Positions 1 to 12,600 of a stretch of DNA of 64,000 nucleotides are shown here, piece by piece (the first letter of the stretch is position 1; every line of letters starts with the position of its first letter). This DNA is from Heligmosomoides polygyrus polygyrus (lineage: Eukaryota; Nematoda; Chromadorea; Rhabditida; Heligmosomidae), in assembly GCA_947396885.1 (NCBI GenBank), contig OX377205.1, forward strand, positions 24,849,407 through 24,913,406. The letters run 5' to 3'. The position numbers were made by a program, and so were the translations under genes. Below the pieces are notes generated by a model, which made no database searches, was not told where the DNA came from, and saw only the letters and a program-made list of their open reading frames with translations.

Positions 1-75
1 TGGAAGAGTTCGTATTGATCTCAGTAGTCGTAATCTGATTCAGAGGAATGTCCAATTTGACGTGAAAATGGTATT
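1..75. repeat. End of a dispersed inverted-repeat family
   Basis: The first bases (tggaagagttcgtattga and then tccaatttgacgtgaaaa) match, with differences, the right arm of the repeat at 5138-5265 and, inverted, its left arm at 4130-4205. It is probably the terminal part of another copy that runs out of the window. The function is unknown. The next 3 kb (about 76-3110) hold an (ATTT)n run at 2098-2122 and no gene that I can support. Confidence 0.4.
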
Positions 76-2097
76 CATAGACCGAATACGCATTCAAATT
101 GCCTCCACGAAAACCAGTAGAAGTTCATTATTGGGTGGCGCATCGCAAGAAAGGAAGGTTAACGCTGCTCTTTCTGCTTTATCCTTTTACCGGGTTGCGA
201 AATCAAGTGAGCGACTCCAGGTAGCGCACTTTGAGAAGGTGCCGGCCTTCGCCTGCATACCGACCAAAGGTTCATGGTTCGGGTCTTGCATAGGCCGTGA
301 AATCCCTCCAGGGTTGGTGAATTGGTACCGCACTATCGGTGAAGGATAGAACACTGACGTTCCCATCGGCTGACCACCACAGGTGTGGGATAAATACGCA
401 TTCATACTTCTCCAAGAAATCCCTCAGAAGTCGGTGCATCCTAGGAGACTGGTTAACGCTGATGTCTCGCCTATAGGATAAGTGGAGTCACTCATTCAGG
501 CTACACAACGACATTTCCTAGATTTAAATAAAACAGCTCGCTTGGTACAGCAGCTGAGGCTGTTGAAGAAACTCAAGTAAGGGATCGGAAACGGAAATCA
601 CCGTATATCCCAGGACAGATCCAAGGTAGCTCCGTATCTGCAGCTACTTTTCTCTGTATCTCTCTCACACTAACTTGCCTACATAGCAGCTAGGGACCTC
701 TGGTAGCCCATTCAGCCATGAAGCATTCATGCTATGATACTGCATAGCTGAGCTGAATAGCCGGATTACTGAAGTATCTCCGGTTCAGCTCTTTTCATCG
801 TCTACAATCTTACCAGTATTGGTTCAAAATGATTGTTCTATTTGACAAGACCTCCTATTGGCTTCACCAGGTTCCTAATAAAGTCAGTTTTTAATGCAAG
901 GCAATAGCGTCAGTTTCTCGGACTGAGACGCCCGATTAAGCTAATGATAAATTCTCGTTGCTCTTTCGTGGAGAACGTGCTTCGCATGAATTCAGTTTTT
1001 CTTTTTCCCCTCTTTTTGTGTTCGAATCGGTCATTAAGAGAGAGAGAGGGAGCATGGCTATACGTCTCCAAATACCGATTTGTAAAGAGGCGTTTGGTCT
1101 CCTGACTTTGAAGCCTTTTCGCCGTAAACGAGCTGCTTCGCTACCAATTGTGATGAAAACAAGACCTTATTGACAGGAACAAGACCAATTGTGATGAAAA
1201 CATTACCTTAACAAGACCTTTGCAAAACTGTCGCTCACGATTTTTGAATCAAAAAATGGATGCTGAAGTAGCTGCCTTTTCCAATTAGGGAGTGGGAACT
1301 CGATAGAGCAGAGGGATTATTCTCTCTAACGAATTTTGGATCGAGTGTGGTCGTCTTTCGCTGTCATATGAAACTTTATGAATCCTGATGGCCTTCTTTT
1401 TTTTGCAATGCGGAGATAAAATTTATTACCTACCGCACGCCGAGAAGCCATAGCGGAAGTTTGCGTAGGGGATTTAGGCTTTCAAAGCTATAAAGGCCAT
1501 TCAATAATCATGCGACATTGTCTGGCCTGCTCTTTCTGTTTCTGTGTGTCTGCTATTCATCATGTTCACCAAACACGTATTTGAGTTGCCTCTAGTTCCT
1601 TCTTGGGAAGAGCCACGTGTCTACTTCCACGGTAGCACGGATTCTTCATCCTCTAGCTTCGAAATTAGAGTGCGCCACCTTTCAAGATTTGTTCTAATAT
1701 TTTTCTTAGTTGAAAAATGTATGATGAATACAAAAAAGTTGATAAAACAATTTATTTATTTATGCATTTTTGTTTTTAAACAATGTGAGATGATGTATTG
1801 CATAAACTTGTCTTAAGCAATACAGAATTATAATAAGACGGTTTTTAAACGCACACGGTCTCAGCACGCGAAAATTGTGGGTGTTTTGAAGGTTTCACTC
1901 TTATGCTATTATCCTAGGTATCCATGATCGACGTTCGGTACTCAAAACTGAAAAGCAGTTACCAACAAGTTAACCGGAATCTTCGAGCAAGGTGCATCGT
2001 CTTTCTAGAGGCCTGAAAGAAGCTTTAAATTCTTTTGACTCTGTGAAATTCACTGTCTAGATTGGAAACCTAGTGAACTTATTGAAGTAAATTGAAG

Positions 2098-2122
2098 TTT
2101 ATTTATTTATTTATTTATTTAT
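2098..2122 (-). repeat. (TTTA)n run, probable LINE 3' tail
   Basis: Short tetranucleotide run. Similar TTTA/TAAA runs in this window sit at the 3' ends of CR1-like LINE fragments (26947-26993, 7246-7268), so this is probably the tail of a 5'-truncated minus-strand copy extending right to about 2390. No recognisable coding sequence is left beside it. Confidence 0.35.
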
Positions 2123-3114
2123 ACGTCAAATAGACGTGCACAAAACGCCAGAAAAGAAGATCGAAACAAGCCATGCAATGAAAAAAAAGACAACACTAAA
2201 ACAACGAGAACAGCAAATCATCCGGCAGTTGCAACCCTTTGGCAACCAATTTTGAACTAGGGGAACAAGTGGCACAACTTGCTGCTGAGCCGGAAGAAAA
2301 GAGCATGCCCCTCTAAATGTGTGAATTTGTCGCTTATTCTTGTCCAGGTTCATACCAAGGCTACCTGACCACATCAACCAGCTATTATTTATTTAATTAG
2401 TTAAATTTAAATGTATTTATTTATTTAAGTTTGTAGATTGCTGGTTCAAATCAATCAGATAAACCTTCCTTTACGGGCAGCGCGCATGTCGGCGAGGACC
2501 AACGAAGAGCATGTCCCGTAGACAGTCCTATAGAAGAGGCTTTCAATAGTATGGGAAGAATTCCAAGCGGACTGTAGAATATATTAGAACATGGCACCTG
2601 TGGCCCTATGGAACGCCTTACGCAAATTACCTAGCACGTAAGTTCAAAACACATTGTGAGCCTAGAAGATTAGAAGATTAGAAGATAAGTTCGTGGAAAC
2701 GTCGGCCGCAAATAAGAACTTATACCGAAACTGGTAGGCAAAGAGAATTGATAAAAACTTATCCTCAAGAGGCCCAGGTGTCAAGAACATCGAACTTGGA
2801 GATTAGTCCATCAACAATTCATCACAGCGCTCATGACTTCTGTGTTGTCTTTGATCCTCATTACATCCCCTCCTTACGCTCCTGATGATATTATTCCCGA
2901 TTCAAATTTGTTTCTGACAGATCTTCCATTCCGTTTTTTCACTCAGCGTCTCCACTCTCCTCGTCGCATTTCCCATTGCCGTCTCGTTTAGCTGCACACC
3001 TCCATAAACCGCTGTTGAATGTTGCTGCCGGCAATGTCGTCTCGTGGTTTTTGCGAGAGCGGCGGTCCGTGCGCGAATGGCATTCCGCAAATTCAGTAGC
3101 GGAATTCCTCTCCT

Positions 3115-3121
3115 CTTTCAG
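3115..3121 (+). promoter_or_regulatory. Candidate trans-splice (spliced leader) acceptor
   Basis: A pyrimidine-rich stretch ending in TTTCAG lies 36 bases before the carboxypeptidase ATG at 3157. No upstream exon is visible. In nematodes this arrangement is the usual site where a spliced leader is joined to the first exon, giving here a 35-base 5' UTR. It could also be the acceptor of an ordinary 5' UTR intron. Confidence 0.45.
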
Positions 3122-3156
3122 AGCATCTCCACACACATGCCATTACACCGTCTGCG

Positions 3157-3348
3157 ATGACAAGCGCACGGTCGAACCTGGCGCCGCTCGGCGGAGCCGG
3201 ACGTCTTCTGCCACTCGCCATCGCCCTGGCACACCTCGTCAGCACATCCGTCACGGCCGAGAAGTACATGCTGTACCACGTGCAGCCGAACGACGCCCGA
3301 GGAATGCGGGAGCTGCGGAAGTTGCAGATGCAGGACCACAAGTACCAG
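3157..3348 (+). CDS. Carboxypeptidase exon 1: signal peptide and start of propeptide
   Basis: Sixty-four codons from the ATG to a GTGGGT donor, phase 0. The first 34 residues have a hydrophobic core ([12 protein letters not shown]) ending at SVTA, a good signal-peptidase site, followed by [16 protein letters not shown], typical of the M14 activation peptide. The ATG is the first one after the trans-splice-like acceptor at 3121. Confidence 0.85.
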
Positions 3349-6300
3349 GTGGGTTTGGGAAAACGCTCCTAGGCTGGAAAGCCGCGTTAACATCTGTGAA
3401 AACGCTTTCCATTTTCTGGAGGATTGATCGACTCTTAGAGGGTATTAGCCTATAAAGGGTTGACCACAACATAGTGCGTGGTAGCGTACGCAGGGAGAGA
3501 GCGACTCTAGCATGGCTCGATTCCAGGTTGGGGTCTCGACCTGACTAACTGAGCTTTTTGTTCCCCCGGTGTTGGTGAAATGGTGTAACCCTTGTTTGGG
3601 AGGATATCACACAGATTTACTCAACAACTGATCACTGCAATTCATTTTAGAGGCCTAATACGCATTCTGTCTGTTTTGGTCGTACCACGAAGAAGTAGGA
3701 CACGTGGCTCATGACGAACAGGGGATTGATTACCCTTATTTTATTCGCACCCTGACCTTTCAAAAATAGTCAGTAGTTTAGCGGAATTTAAAAACAAAAG
3801 TTTGACTAAAAGGCAGAAACTTGAGGCTGCTTTTAAAAAGATCCTTGTGGCACAGGAGTCACTTGCGCGTACTAGCGGTTCGTCCTCGCATGGTAGCTGG
3901 ACTTCCACGCGTCTTCCATTTTGGTAATGCTTTTTCACTACGACGGAGCATAGCAGCTGTAGGTGATTCGTATTCAGGGAAGAGTCAGGGCTGTTCTCAG
4001 CCTGGAGAATAAATGCCTTTGCCCTTCAATGTCCTTCAGCTCACTTAAGAATGCGAACAAGAACATTTTTCAGAAAGGCTGGAGAGCCGAGAGATCGGCA
4101 TGAGGAGCGTACTCTTGCTCAGACAGATACACCTGAAACGTCAAATTGGACACTCTTCTAAGCTAGCCTAAGACTTTGAAATCAAAGCGAACTCTTTCAA
4201 ATTGAAATTACCTTTAGGCAGGCTAAATTACAGGCTTACTAAAATAGTTAGAATAATTTTTCGCTCAAGAAGAATTTGATAGAAGTTTCTTTGAAATTTT
4301 TTAGTTCACTTGCCCCTTGATAAGTAATCATTTCTTAAAATTTTATTTTTTGAGAAAAAATAATTAATTAAATTTTGTCTTGAACCACAACAAAGTAGCA
4401 ACCAAGCAGTGTATTAAAGAACTGAGTCGCGCTATGCACTCGAAAAGCAAGTTGCAATATTTATTTGATTGCTGGTGTAAATACTGCCCACATGCAGCAA
4501 CAAATTTGCGATATGCGTGTTTTTTTACAATTGCTTATGCTACACTACTTGCAGGTGTGGAACTGCATGCCAACAGAAATTTTGACATCAATCGAATAAG
4601 ACTCGTGTAATGGCGTAGAGCATTCCCGCCCGGTTCGAGGGAGGTGCGGGTTCGAGTCCCGCCTGGCGCTAGAAGTTTTGATCGCAACAAAACATCGTTG
4701 TGACAGCTGACAACCTCGATAGCAGCCAACTGAGACTTAAGGAAACTGATTCGAATTGTTTCTATCAAGACCATCAGCTTAACTGGTTCCATGATGATTT
4801 CAGCGGCCAGCTCATTCCGGATACGGGTGAGTGCTGATCGGTCCCATGAGGTGTGGATGTTGCGTTCGATCAAAACTCGCGAAGTTTTGGACGGAGATGT
4901 GGCGCGATCTCCGTTTTGTCAATATAAAATGGCCACCTTTTTGCTCATTAAAACAAGCTTTAAATTATTGTTTTTCTTTCAAAAAATGAAATTTTTATAA
5001 AATTTCAAACTATGTGTTCTCTTATTGGAAAGTAAAATAAAACTTCAAAGAAAGTTATACTAAAATTTTCCTTCGACAAAAAATCACTCAACAATTTTCG
5101 GAGATTTTTTAGCTTAGTGCAAAAGAAGCTCATTTAAATTTGGAAGAGTTCGCATTGACTTCACAGGCCTTCTTCATGAGCGTTTAGTCCCGCGCAGTCA
5201 CAGGGTCCGCTGATTTCAAAGGTCTTAGACTAGATAAGAAGAGTGTCAAATTTGAAGTGAAAAGTGTCTAATTCGATATGAAAATGGAATACATATGAAA
5301 ATGAAATACATATACAATAGCAATGTATATCCCACGATATTCCATATATGTATATCCCGCAAAGAGTATGTCCAATGGCAGCCTTTATACTTTACCTTAT
5401 TCTTACTATTGGCCTGTTTGTTAATTAACATCGTTTTTCCCATACATGGGGTAAACTGTCGATTTTTATGTAGTAGTGATTGCGTGGCTTGCGTTATTAT
5501 ATAGTTTTTTAATGGTTAGACTCTAGAGTATCTTCTTCCGAAAACTGAGCATTAGCAGCAAAAACAAGTCGGTTTAAGTTGAAGTTGAAAAAGAGAACAC
5601 TATCGACATATTTTATTGTTTTACTTCCGAAACGGCAAGAATACAGCGCAAGCTCGAAAGAAATTCTGTGAAGCTTATTATTTGGACTGTCTTACTGAAC
5701 GCCAGAGTCAGCGTTGATTAGCTAAATTTCCTTCATTTTTATGTGCAGGATACACCACCTACCGGTCGTGCAACCACTACAGATGACGACAAAATAAAGT
5801 CGTAAATCGAAGCCAATCGTCAATTGTTTACTTGCACTAACAACAGCTTGAATACCTAGTCAGACTGAATGTTTGGGTTTCGAATTAGAAGAAAATCCAC
5901 CTCACCAAACGCATTAACATATGCGAGACTACAGTAGCGGGTGTATACTTCGGGCAGCTTCCAAGAAACCTAGCCATCGATTCAAATCTATGCAGTCGTC
6001 AACCATCGAAACTGAACGAAGAAATCAAGAAAAAAACTCCCTGAGCTAGCGAATAGCGAAGGCGTGATGTCCCATCATGATAACGGCACACCCATCAAGC
6101 GAACAAGCACCGCTTAAAAATGAGTTGCACCGCTTGCTAAAAACCAGGACTTCTTCGAACGTGGAATTTTTCAACTCACCGAAAGATATTGGAAAGCCGT
6201 CCAACAAAATGGTCAGTCGATCATTATCTTATAATTATATTTATACTGATCTGGATTTTTCTGAGCATGTCAGAGATTGATGTGAACAGGCAACTATGCG

Positions 6301-6627
6301 CACGTTTCAAATTTTTAAAGGACTGTGCAGCAAAAAAAAAGATATCCTACTTCGTGCTTATAAAACTTATGTTAGGGCTATTGTAGAATCTGGTGTCACA
6401 GTCTTCAACCCACATAAAATAAAAGAAGTTTATTGCATTGAGAGAGTTCAGAACAATTACACTCGAAAGCTTCTAGCACGTACTGGCGCTTGGGAATAGG
6501 ACCGAATTCTAGACGCTGTAGTGAGAAACAGGCTCCTTCAACTTCCTTCTTTTGCTTCTCGACGTGAAGTCGTTGATGCTTGCATGGTTCATAAAGTAGT
6601 GCACTTTAGGTGCACTAGCGAAGGAGT

Positions 6628-6682
<55 letters not shown>

Positions 6683-9600
6683 TTTCATACGCTCAACAAA
6701 GGTGTGCTCGACAAGAAACATAGGAAGAAGCAGTAAGTATACTGAAAAGGCAACAATAAATAGCGTAATTGTTCCTAAGTCATTGGGTGCTGTCTTTTTA
6801 AATAATAGTGTGCCTAGGAAATTTAAGGAGGAACTGTCTTCAGTATGTTACCTACCCAGCTTGCAATCCTAACCTGCAATTACCCTTGGCTATGATGAGT
6901 TGTTATGAGACAGTTATTTACTTTGTCCAATTCACCTACTAGAGGTGCTCTGCAAAAAATCACGTTAACCCATCCAAAAACAGGTTTATACGCAAACCCA
7001 TTTTAATATAGAGCAGGAAGTGCATACCTCAAGCTAATGAAACACGAATCAAGGGCCTTATCAGTAAAGCAGTTATAGCGGCTTGCTAGCATTACATTGC
7101 TTAGACATGATCTTTCTTGAGACAAGCCGACAAGTGGTACTGAGTACCAACTCGTTGCATATATGTATTTTGTATTGCATGTTGTGTTTGTTTTGGCTTT
7201 GTAGTATTGAGCGTAGTGTTTTTAATGTTTGCCTTCTTCAAATGTAATAAATAAATAAATAAATAAAATTTAATGTTGTTAATATAATTAAATTCACTGT
7301 TAAAAATATGAAAAACGACGTTAATTATCGAACAGCCCTATAATTCTATAAAGTTTTGCTCTGTGTGTTTGTGTGTTATCCTTCCCAAACAGGGCTGGCA
7401 CCAATTCGTACCTCGTATGCGTGGAAAGTTTGGTGGGCTTAAACGGGACCCGAAACAAAAATCTGGAAACGGGTAGGGTTATATGTATGTATAAAGGCCT
7501 TAATGAATTTGTTTTAGTTGCGCTATGCTTTCTAGTAGTCGTGGTGTCTCAAATATTTGTATTACTTATTTATTTATTCACTTATTTATTTATTTATTTA
7601 TTACTTTTCGACACTTAGACCATTTGCATACTACATATTTATAAACCTACTATTTAGACTACATATTTATAAACCTACTATTTAGACTACATATTTATAA
7701 ACTTACTATTTAGACTAAGCGCGCGCATCGACAAAGAGTTAATTAACGTGATACGGCGTAGGCAAGGTAGTAATTATCAAGCAAAGAACTAAATTCCTCA
7801 ATAACTCAGCATTTCGCATTACCAGAAGGGCGAGTGTTATTAAAGCAAGAAAAACGATGCCCTTTATCAGCCGTTACCATAGGTCATTCATCACACAATG
7901 GTGACTTATGGTAGCAACTAAAATAGGGTTTTCTAGACACTTCCAGTTCCGATTTACTCTCCTCTAACGATGTGGAGAAATTCCTGCACGCAACTTTTGG
8001 AAGAACGTTTCTCATAATTGTTGGGAAATGCGGTTGCAGGCCAGCAAAGCACCGAGTTTCCCTCACGTTGGCGTTTATTTGAAACCGAAAAGAGTATTTG
8101 CAAAATACTGAGCTCCCATATGCGCTCTTAACTTCGTAGTTATCCTAGTGATTAGCAATAGTTATAGCTGCATTGATCGATTTCAGGTCGACTTCTGGAA
8201 GGAACCCAATCATATTGGCGATTTTGCCGACATCATGATCTCATCCAAGTTTGCACTCGCCATGGAACATCGGTTTCGACGGGCCAACATGACGTACGAC
8301 ATTCGAGTGCCGGATGTGGAAAAGTGAGCTGTGCTCCTGTTTCGCTAACTCCCTAGCGTACAGTTGAATTAAGCGAGATACAGTTCTTTCACAGCATTTG
8401 ACAACGACAGCATGGGTTTTAGTAGCGGCTGGTTGTAAGTAGAATTTTTTGGCTGCTTATTATCAGTTTTTGTAGATTTTTACCAGCTTTCCCGGTGAGT
8501 CAATTTGAGGATAAGCGTTGGACGCTTTAGTTCTTTTTCCAACAATAATATTTCCTTCTTATCTTGTTATTTTTTAACTTAAGACGGCTAACGGATGGTT
8601 AGCAATTTAATTAAATCTGGTGTTTTAATTCTCTTTGTATTCTTTTTGTAATTGGAATTGTGGCACTTAACGAATTCAAACCTCGCCTTATTAGGTCATC
8701 ATCTGGGGCCAGATTCATCAACGACTTACATTAATTTAACGAACAAAATGCTGCCAAAATCCCCGATAGGCTTATCAAGCGACACGGTGAGACTCTTCAC
8801 CATATCGCTTGTTGATTAGCCGCGCTATCAGGAATCTCGGTGGTATTTTCTCTGTCAGATTGCTGTAAGTCGTTGATGAATCTGGTCCATGGTGTAATTT
8901 TCTATCTACATCTCTCTTTACTGCTGATGCATTGAACAGTCGAAGTAACAGTGAGCATCAGCACGTGCTTAGCAACCCTATCGCTTTCAGGCTGATCATC
9001 AGAAACGAACGAAGTTGGACGAAACCCAAAGGCGAAGGAAGGCGTTTGAACGACGATCCTATTCTTGATAGTGAACGTAAGTTAACCGCCTTGAAGATTT
9101 GTCTTAGTCGCGGCTCAGGCTGAAATTAGCCTGAGTTGTGTAGCTGGCTGCAATCCGTTGTTACACAAACATTAATACTATAAATAATAATAATTTCAAA
9201 AAATAATGAATAAGCTGGCTCAATAATGTTTACTGCGTTTAGAAGCTGAGCCTTAGTAGGGGATCGAACTCCGCAACAGTGTTGTAGCAGTCTATGACCT
9301 CAACAACAGCCGTTTGAGGCCTAAAGAAAAGAACCTGCATAATACCAAATGTTTTTATTATCAATACTTCGGCAAGAGCTACGTATCCCACCCTTTCGTG
9401 GATGCATTCAAACTATAGCACTGTACCCCTGTCTACATTAGTCGTAGAAGGGCTGGTGCCAGCAACGTCTCCATTTGTTCCTGTTATGTACCGGGGTTGT
9501 CAAGAAGTCCCACCTGCTTGAGAGATACCAGAAGCGTCATATCGTTCGTTCAGGGCTTTCACGAAAAAGTCCGACCAACGCGTTGGTGGGCGTCCTGGTG

Positions 9601-12600
9601 TTCTCTTTACATCGCGCGGAATCCAGTCGGTAACGGCTCTCGTCCAGCGAGTGTCTGCGAAGCGCATTATGTGGCTGGCCCACCTAATTTTCGACGACTT
9701 AGCCCATGCGACAGCTCTGATCTTCGAACGTCGACGAAGCTTTGATTACGGAGGCCTTCTCTCACTTGCGTGAGTCGTGTCACTCCGAGCATCGTCCTCT
9801 CGATTCCACGCTGCGCAACGCTGATCGCTCATTCTGCTTTAGTATGGTCCAGGTCTCTGAGGGGTATGTTAGGACACGGTAGAATCGAATAGGTGGACAT
9901 GGAGTAGGACGCTTTCGTCTTCTTTACGACTTCACGGCTCTAAAAAGCTCTCCAAGCAGTTCTCCTATTGCCAAGTCTTGGGCACTCAGAGTGCTACATA
10001 AGTGCTCACACTTGATCCTGTTGGAAAAAGCTGCTTTTCCTCACCAACGGCAAGGCGTGTCGGATCTCGAAAGAGTGAACATACGGCGGTACGACGCATC
10101 CATCTTGAAGAAGATGACATCAGTAGGTGGACATGGCTGTCGGAGAGATCAGAGGGAGATCGTAGATGACTTCTCCATTGCCCTTCTGGAAAAGGTGAGG
10201 TTCCGTCAGGGCGTCGGAGAGCGATCACAGATCTTGAAGGTGGCGAAGTGCCGAAGGGCATTGCAGATGCTCAACCCTGACTCTGTAATTTCAGCCAACA
10301 CTTGAGCTCTTCTTATCTCACCATTTGGGTTCTCCTTTATCCTCTACATAGCTTCGCAGCGGATCACAATTAGAGTTGCAAACACTCCCTGTTGCTCCAC
10401 GCTGGCGTACAGGCTCGTGAATTTCCAGAAAAAAAAAACGTCGTGGTGTTTAAGCATTTTACTCCTTCCTTCGTGAAAGCACCTTATTTTCGTGTTGTTT
10501 GCATGCTTTTGGCTGCTTTGGAGATTGTTCCTGCATGGCCGCCACAGGCAAATGAGAGTTCGGTTGATGAAGGGAACTCAGCTTTTGTCACTTGTAATGG
10601 CTTCCTTGAAACACATTTCTGTGCGAGCGAAGGGGTATGTGAAAGTTCCTCAATAATGGGCATACCTGCCTTGTCCGAATCAGGGGTGCACACAAAATTC
10701 TGTGCGTTAAATTTTTTAACGAAATTTTTTAACGGAAAATTTTCGTTAAATTTCCAGTAAATCGTTAAATTTCATTAAAAAATACATTTATTTGCAAAGC
10801 CACTATTTCACATGGAAAAAAATCAAGAAGAACCCTATAGTGTCAATTTCAAGAAGTCAACAGCTAAAGTTCAAGGAATGAAATGTAGCGCTATAATGTG
10901 AAATAAGCAATTAAACATCAAAAAACATAAACAAGCCATAAGAAGCAAATTAACTACAGGGAGTGGAATAAGAACGGGTATGGAACTGTCATTCAAGATG
11001 ATCACCGACAAGGCATTTTAAAATGTGCAATCAGCCCAAACCCGGAGTTTCCCCTTTCCTAGTTCTTTGCGAAACCGTTTTGTGTGACTGTTCTACGAGC
11101 ATATACAATTTCGATATGGGCATCAGCAAATTAAGTGCAAAAAGATATAATAAAAATACAACTGAAAGGCTATCAGTGGAACGTTAACACTTCCTCGAAC
11201 GCACGGTTTTCGAGTGCCTGATGCTTGAGACCAATCCAATTTTGCAGCTTCGGGACCGTGGCACAACATCGTCTCACACGGTCCTGGACTGCCGAGAAGG
11301 TGTAACACGTCGTCAACGTATTAAGTTCAGGAAAAGTAGCTTTCCTAATTTTTATTATTAGCGTTTTTCTTAAATCGTTTAAAATAGTTCCAGCGGCGGA
11401 AAACATTCTCTCCGCCTCGACTATTTCAAGGGCCAGATTTATCAATGACTTACAGCAGTTTATCAGAGAAAATAAAGCCAAAATTCCTCATAGTGCGGCA
11501 AAATGTTCCACCATGTCGCTTGATAAGTCGCGCTATCAGGGATTTTGACTGTATGTTATTTGTTAAATTGTTGTAAGTCGTTGGTGAATCCGGCCCCAGG
11601 TAGCGAGCAAAAGTGTTCTAGGATAAGCAGCGCCAGGTGAGGATAGGCATATCATACGAGAGGGTTAGACCAATATATTTGTGTCATTCACGTGCTTGGG
11701 GGTCGGCGAAGAAATTACTACCTCATTAAAATGCATTAAATGATAAGGTTAAAGGACGGCATTAGTCAATCCTTTTGGGGTGCGCCACGAACTCTACTTC
11801 TACGGGATATCGTGGAGGCGATTTGAATGCGTATTTGCCCATACAATGACTTGAGACCAGCCGATGAAAAAATCAAGGTTTTATCCTTCCCAGAAAAGTC
11901 TGTTACCAATTATCCGACCTCGGAGGGATGGAAGGCTTGGTTGGCTTGGGCGGGAAATCCGAACCGGAAACCTGGTATTGGGTGCACAGGACAGCCGACA
12001 CATCCTCCGACTGCGCTACACTCGCCCTCGAAATACTTATTTAACAGTTTACAAAAATTCATAGAAAATTCATGAAAACATCAAAATATTCCTGATGATT
12101 TCAATAGTTTTTTTTTCAGGAAGAGTCCCAATCGGAAGAGTGAGACCTGAAACATTAGTGAGACTAGGGGTAAATGTGATAAACTCACTGAGGAAAAAGT
12201 TCTTTAAAAATTCCGTTAAATTTCAAAAAAAATTCCGTCAAGTCGTTAAGTCAGATTTTAACGAAAAACGCCGTTAATTCGTTAAATTCGTTAAACCGTT
12301 AACCGTTAAATGTGCACCCCTGGTCCGAATCCCTCAGCTCATGTAGCGCCCAAGACGACAAAACCTGGATCTCCACCTCCAGCTGTCTCACAACGGTGCT
12401 TTTAGTACATCCAGGTAATTCACGAGTGTTGATTAGGCTTGGCCTTGAGGGCATCCGGCATATTGCCTTTATCTCAGCAGGGGAAGCTCAGAGCGAGGTA
12501 CACCTTTGAAAGAGATACCAGCAGGCCACTGTGGAGTAGATAATAACAGCCTGTTTCAATGGGGTGCAGATATTGGAGGCAACAGACATCGCGGAACCGC

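Larger units (their letters stand above)
10681..12322. mobile_element. hAT DNA transposon, non-autonomous or decayed, with 8-bp target duplication
   Basis: The ends are CAGGGGTGCAC at 10681 and its inverse GTGCACCCCTG ending at 12322, typical of hAT termini. The element is flanked by the perfect 8-bp direct repeat GTCCGAAT at 10673-10680 and 12323-12330, which fixes both ends. Sub-terminal regions are rich in cgttaaattt repeats. It is 1642 bp long, too short for a full hAT transposase, and carries only a C-terminal transposase piece plus a nested MITE. Confidence 0.92.

Noticed and set aside
2976..3455. 159-codon plus-strand frame across exon 1
   Set aside because: It overlaps the carboxypeptidase first exon in another frame; the signal peptide, propeptide match and splice donor support the other frame.
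7560..7713. CRISPR-like array from the regular repeats
   Set aside because: Three adjacent 28-bp units without spacers in a nuclear animal genome: a minisatellite.
10392..10760. 122-codon plus-strand frame as a host exon
   Set aside because: It crosses the left end of the hAT element at 10681, so at least its last part is transposon; the remainder has no recognisable domain.
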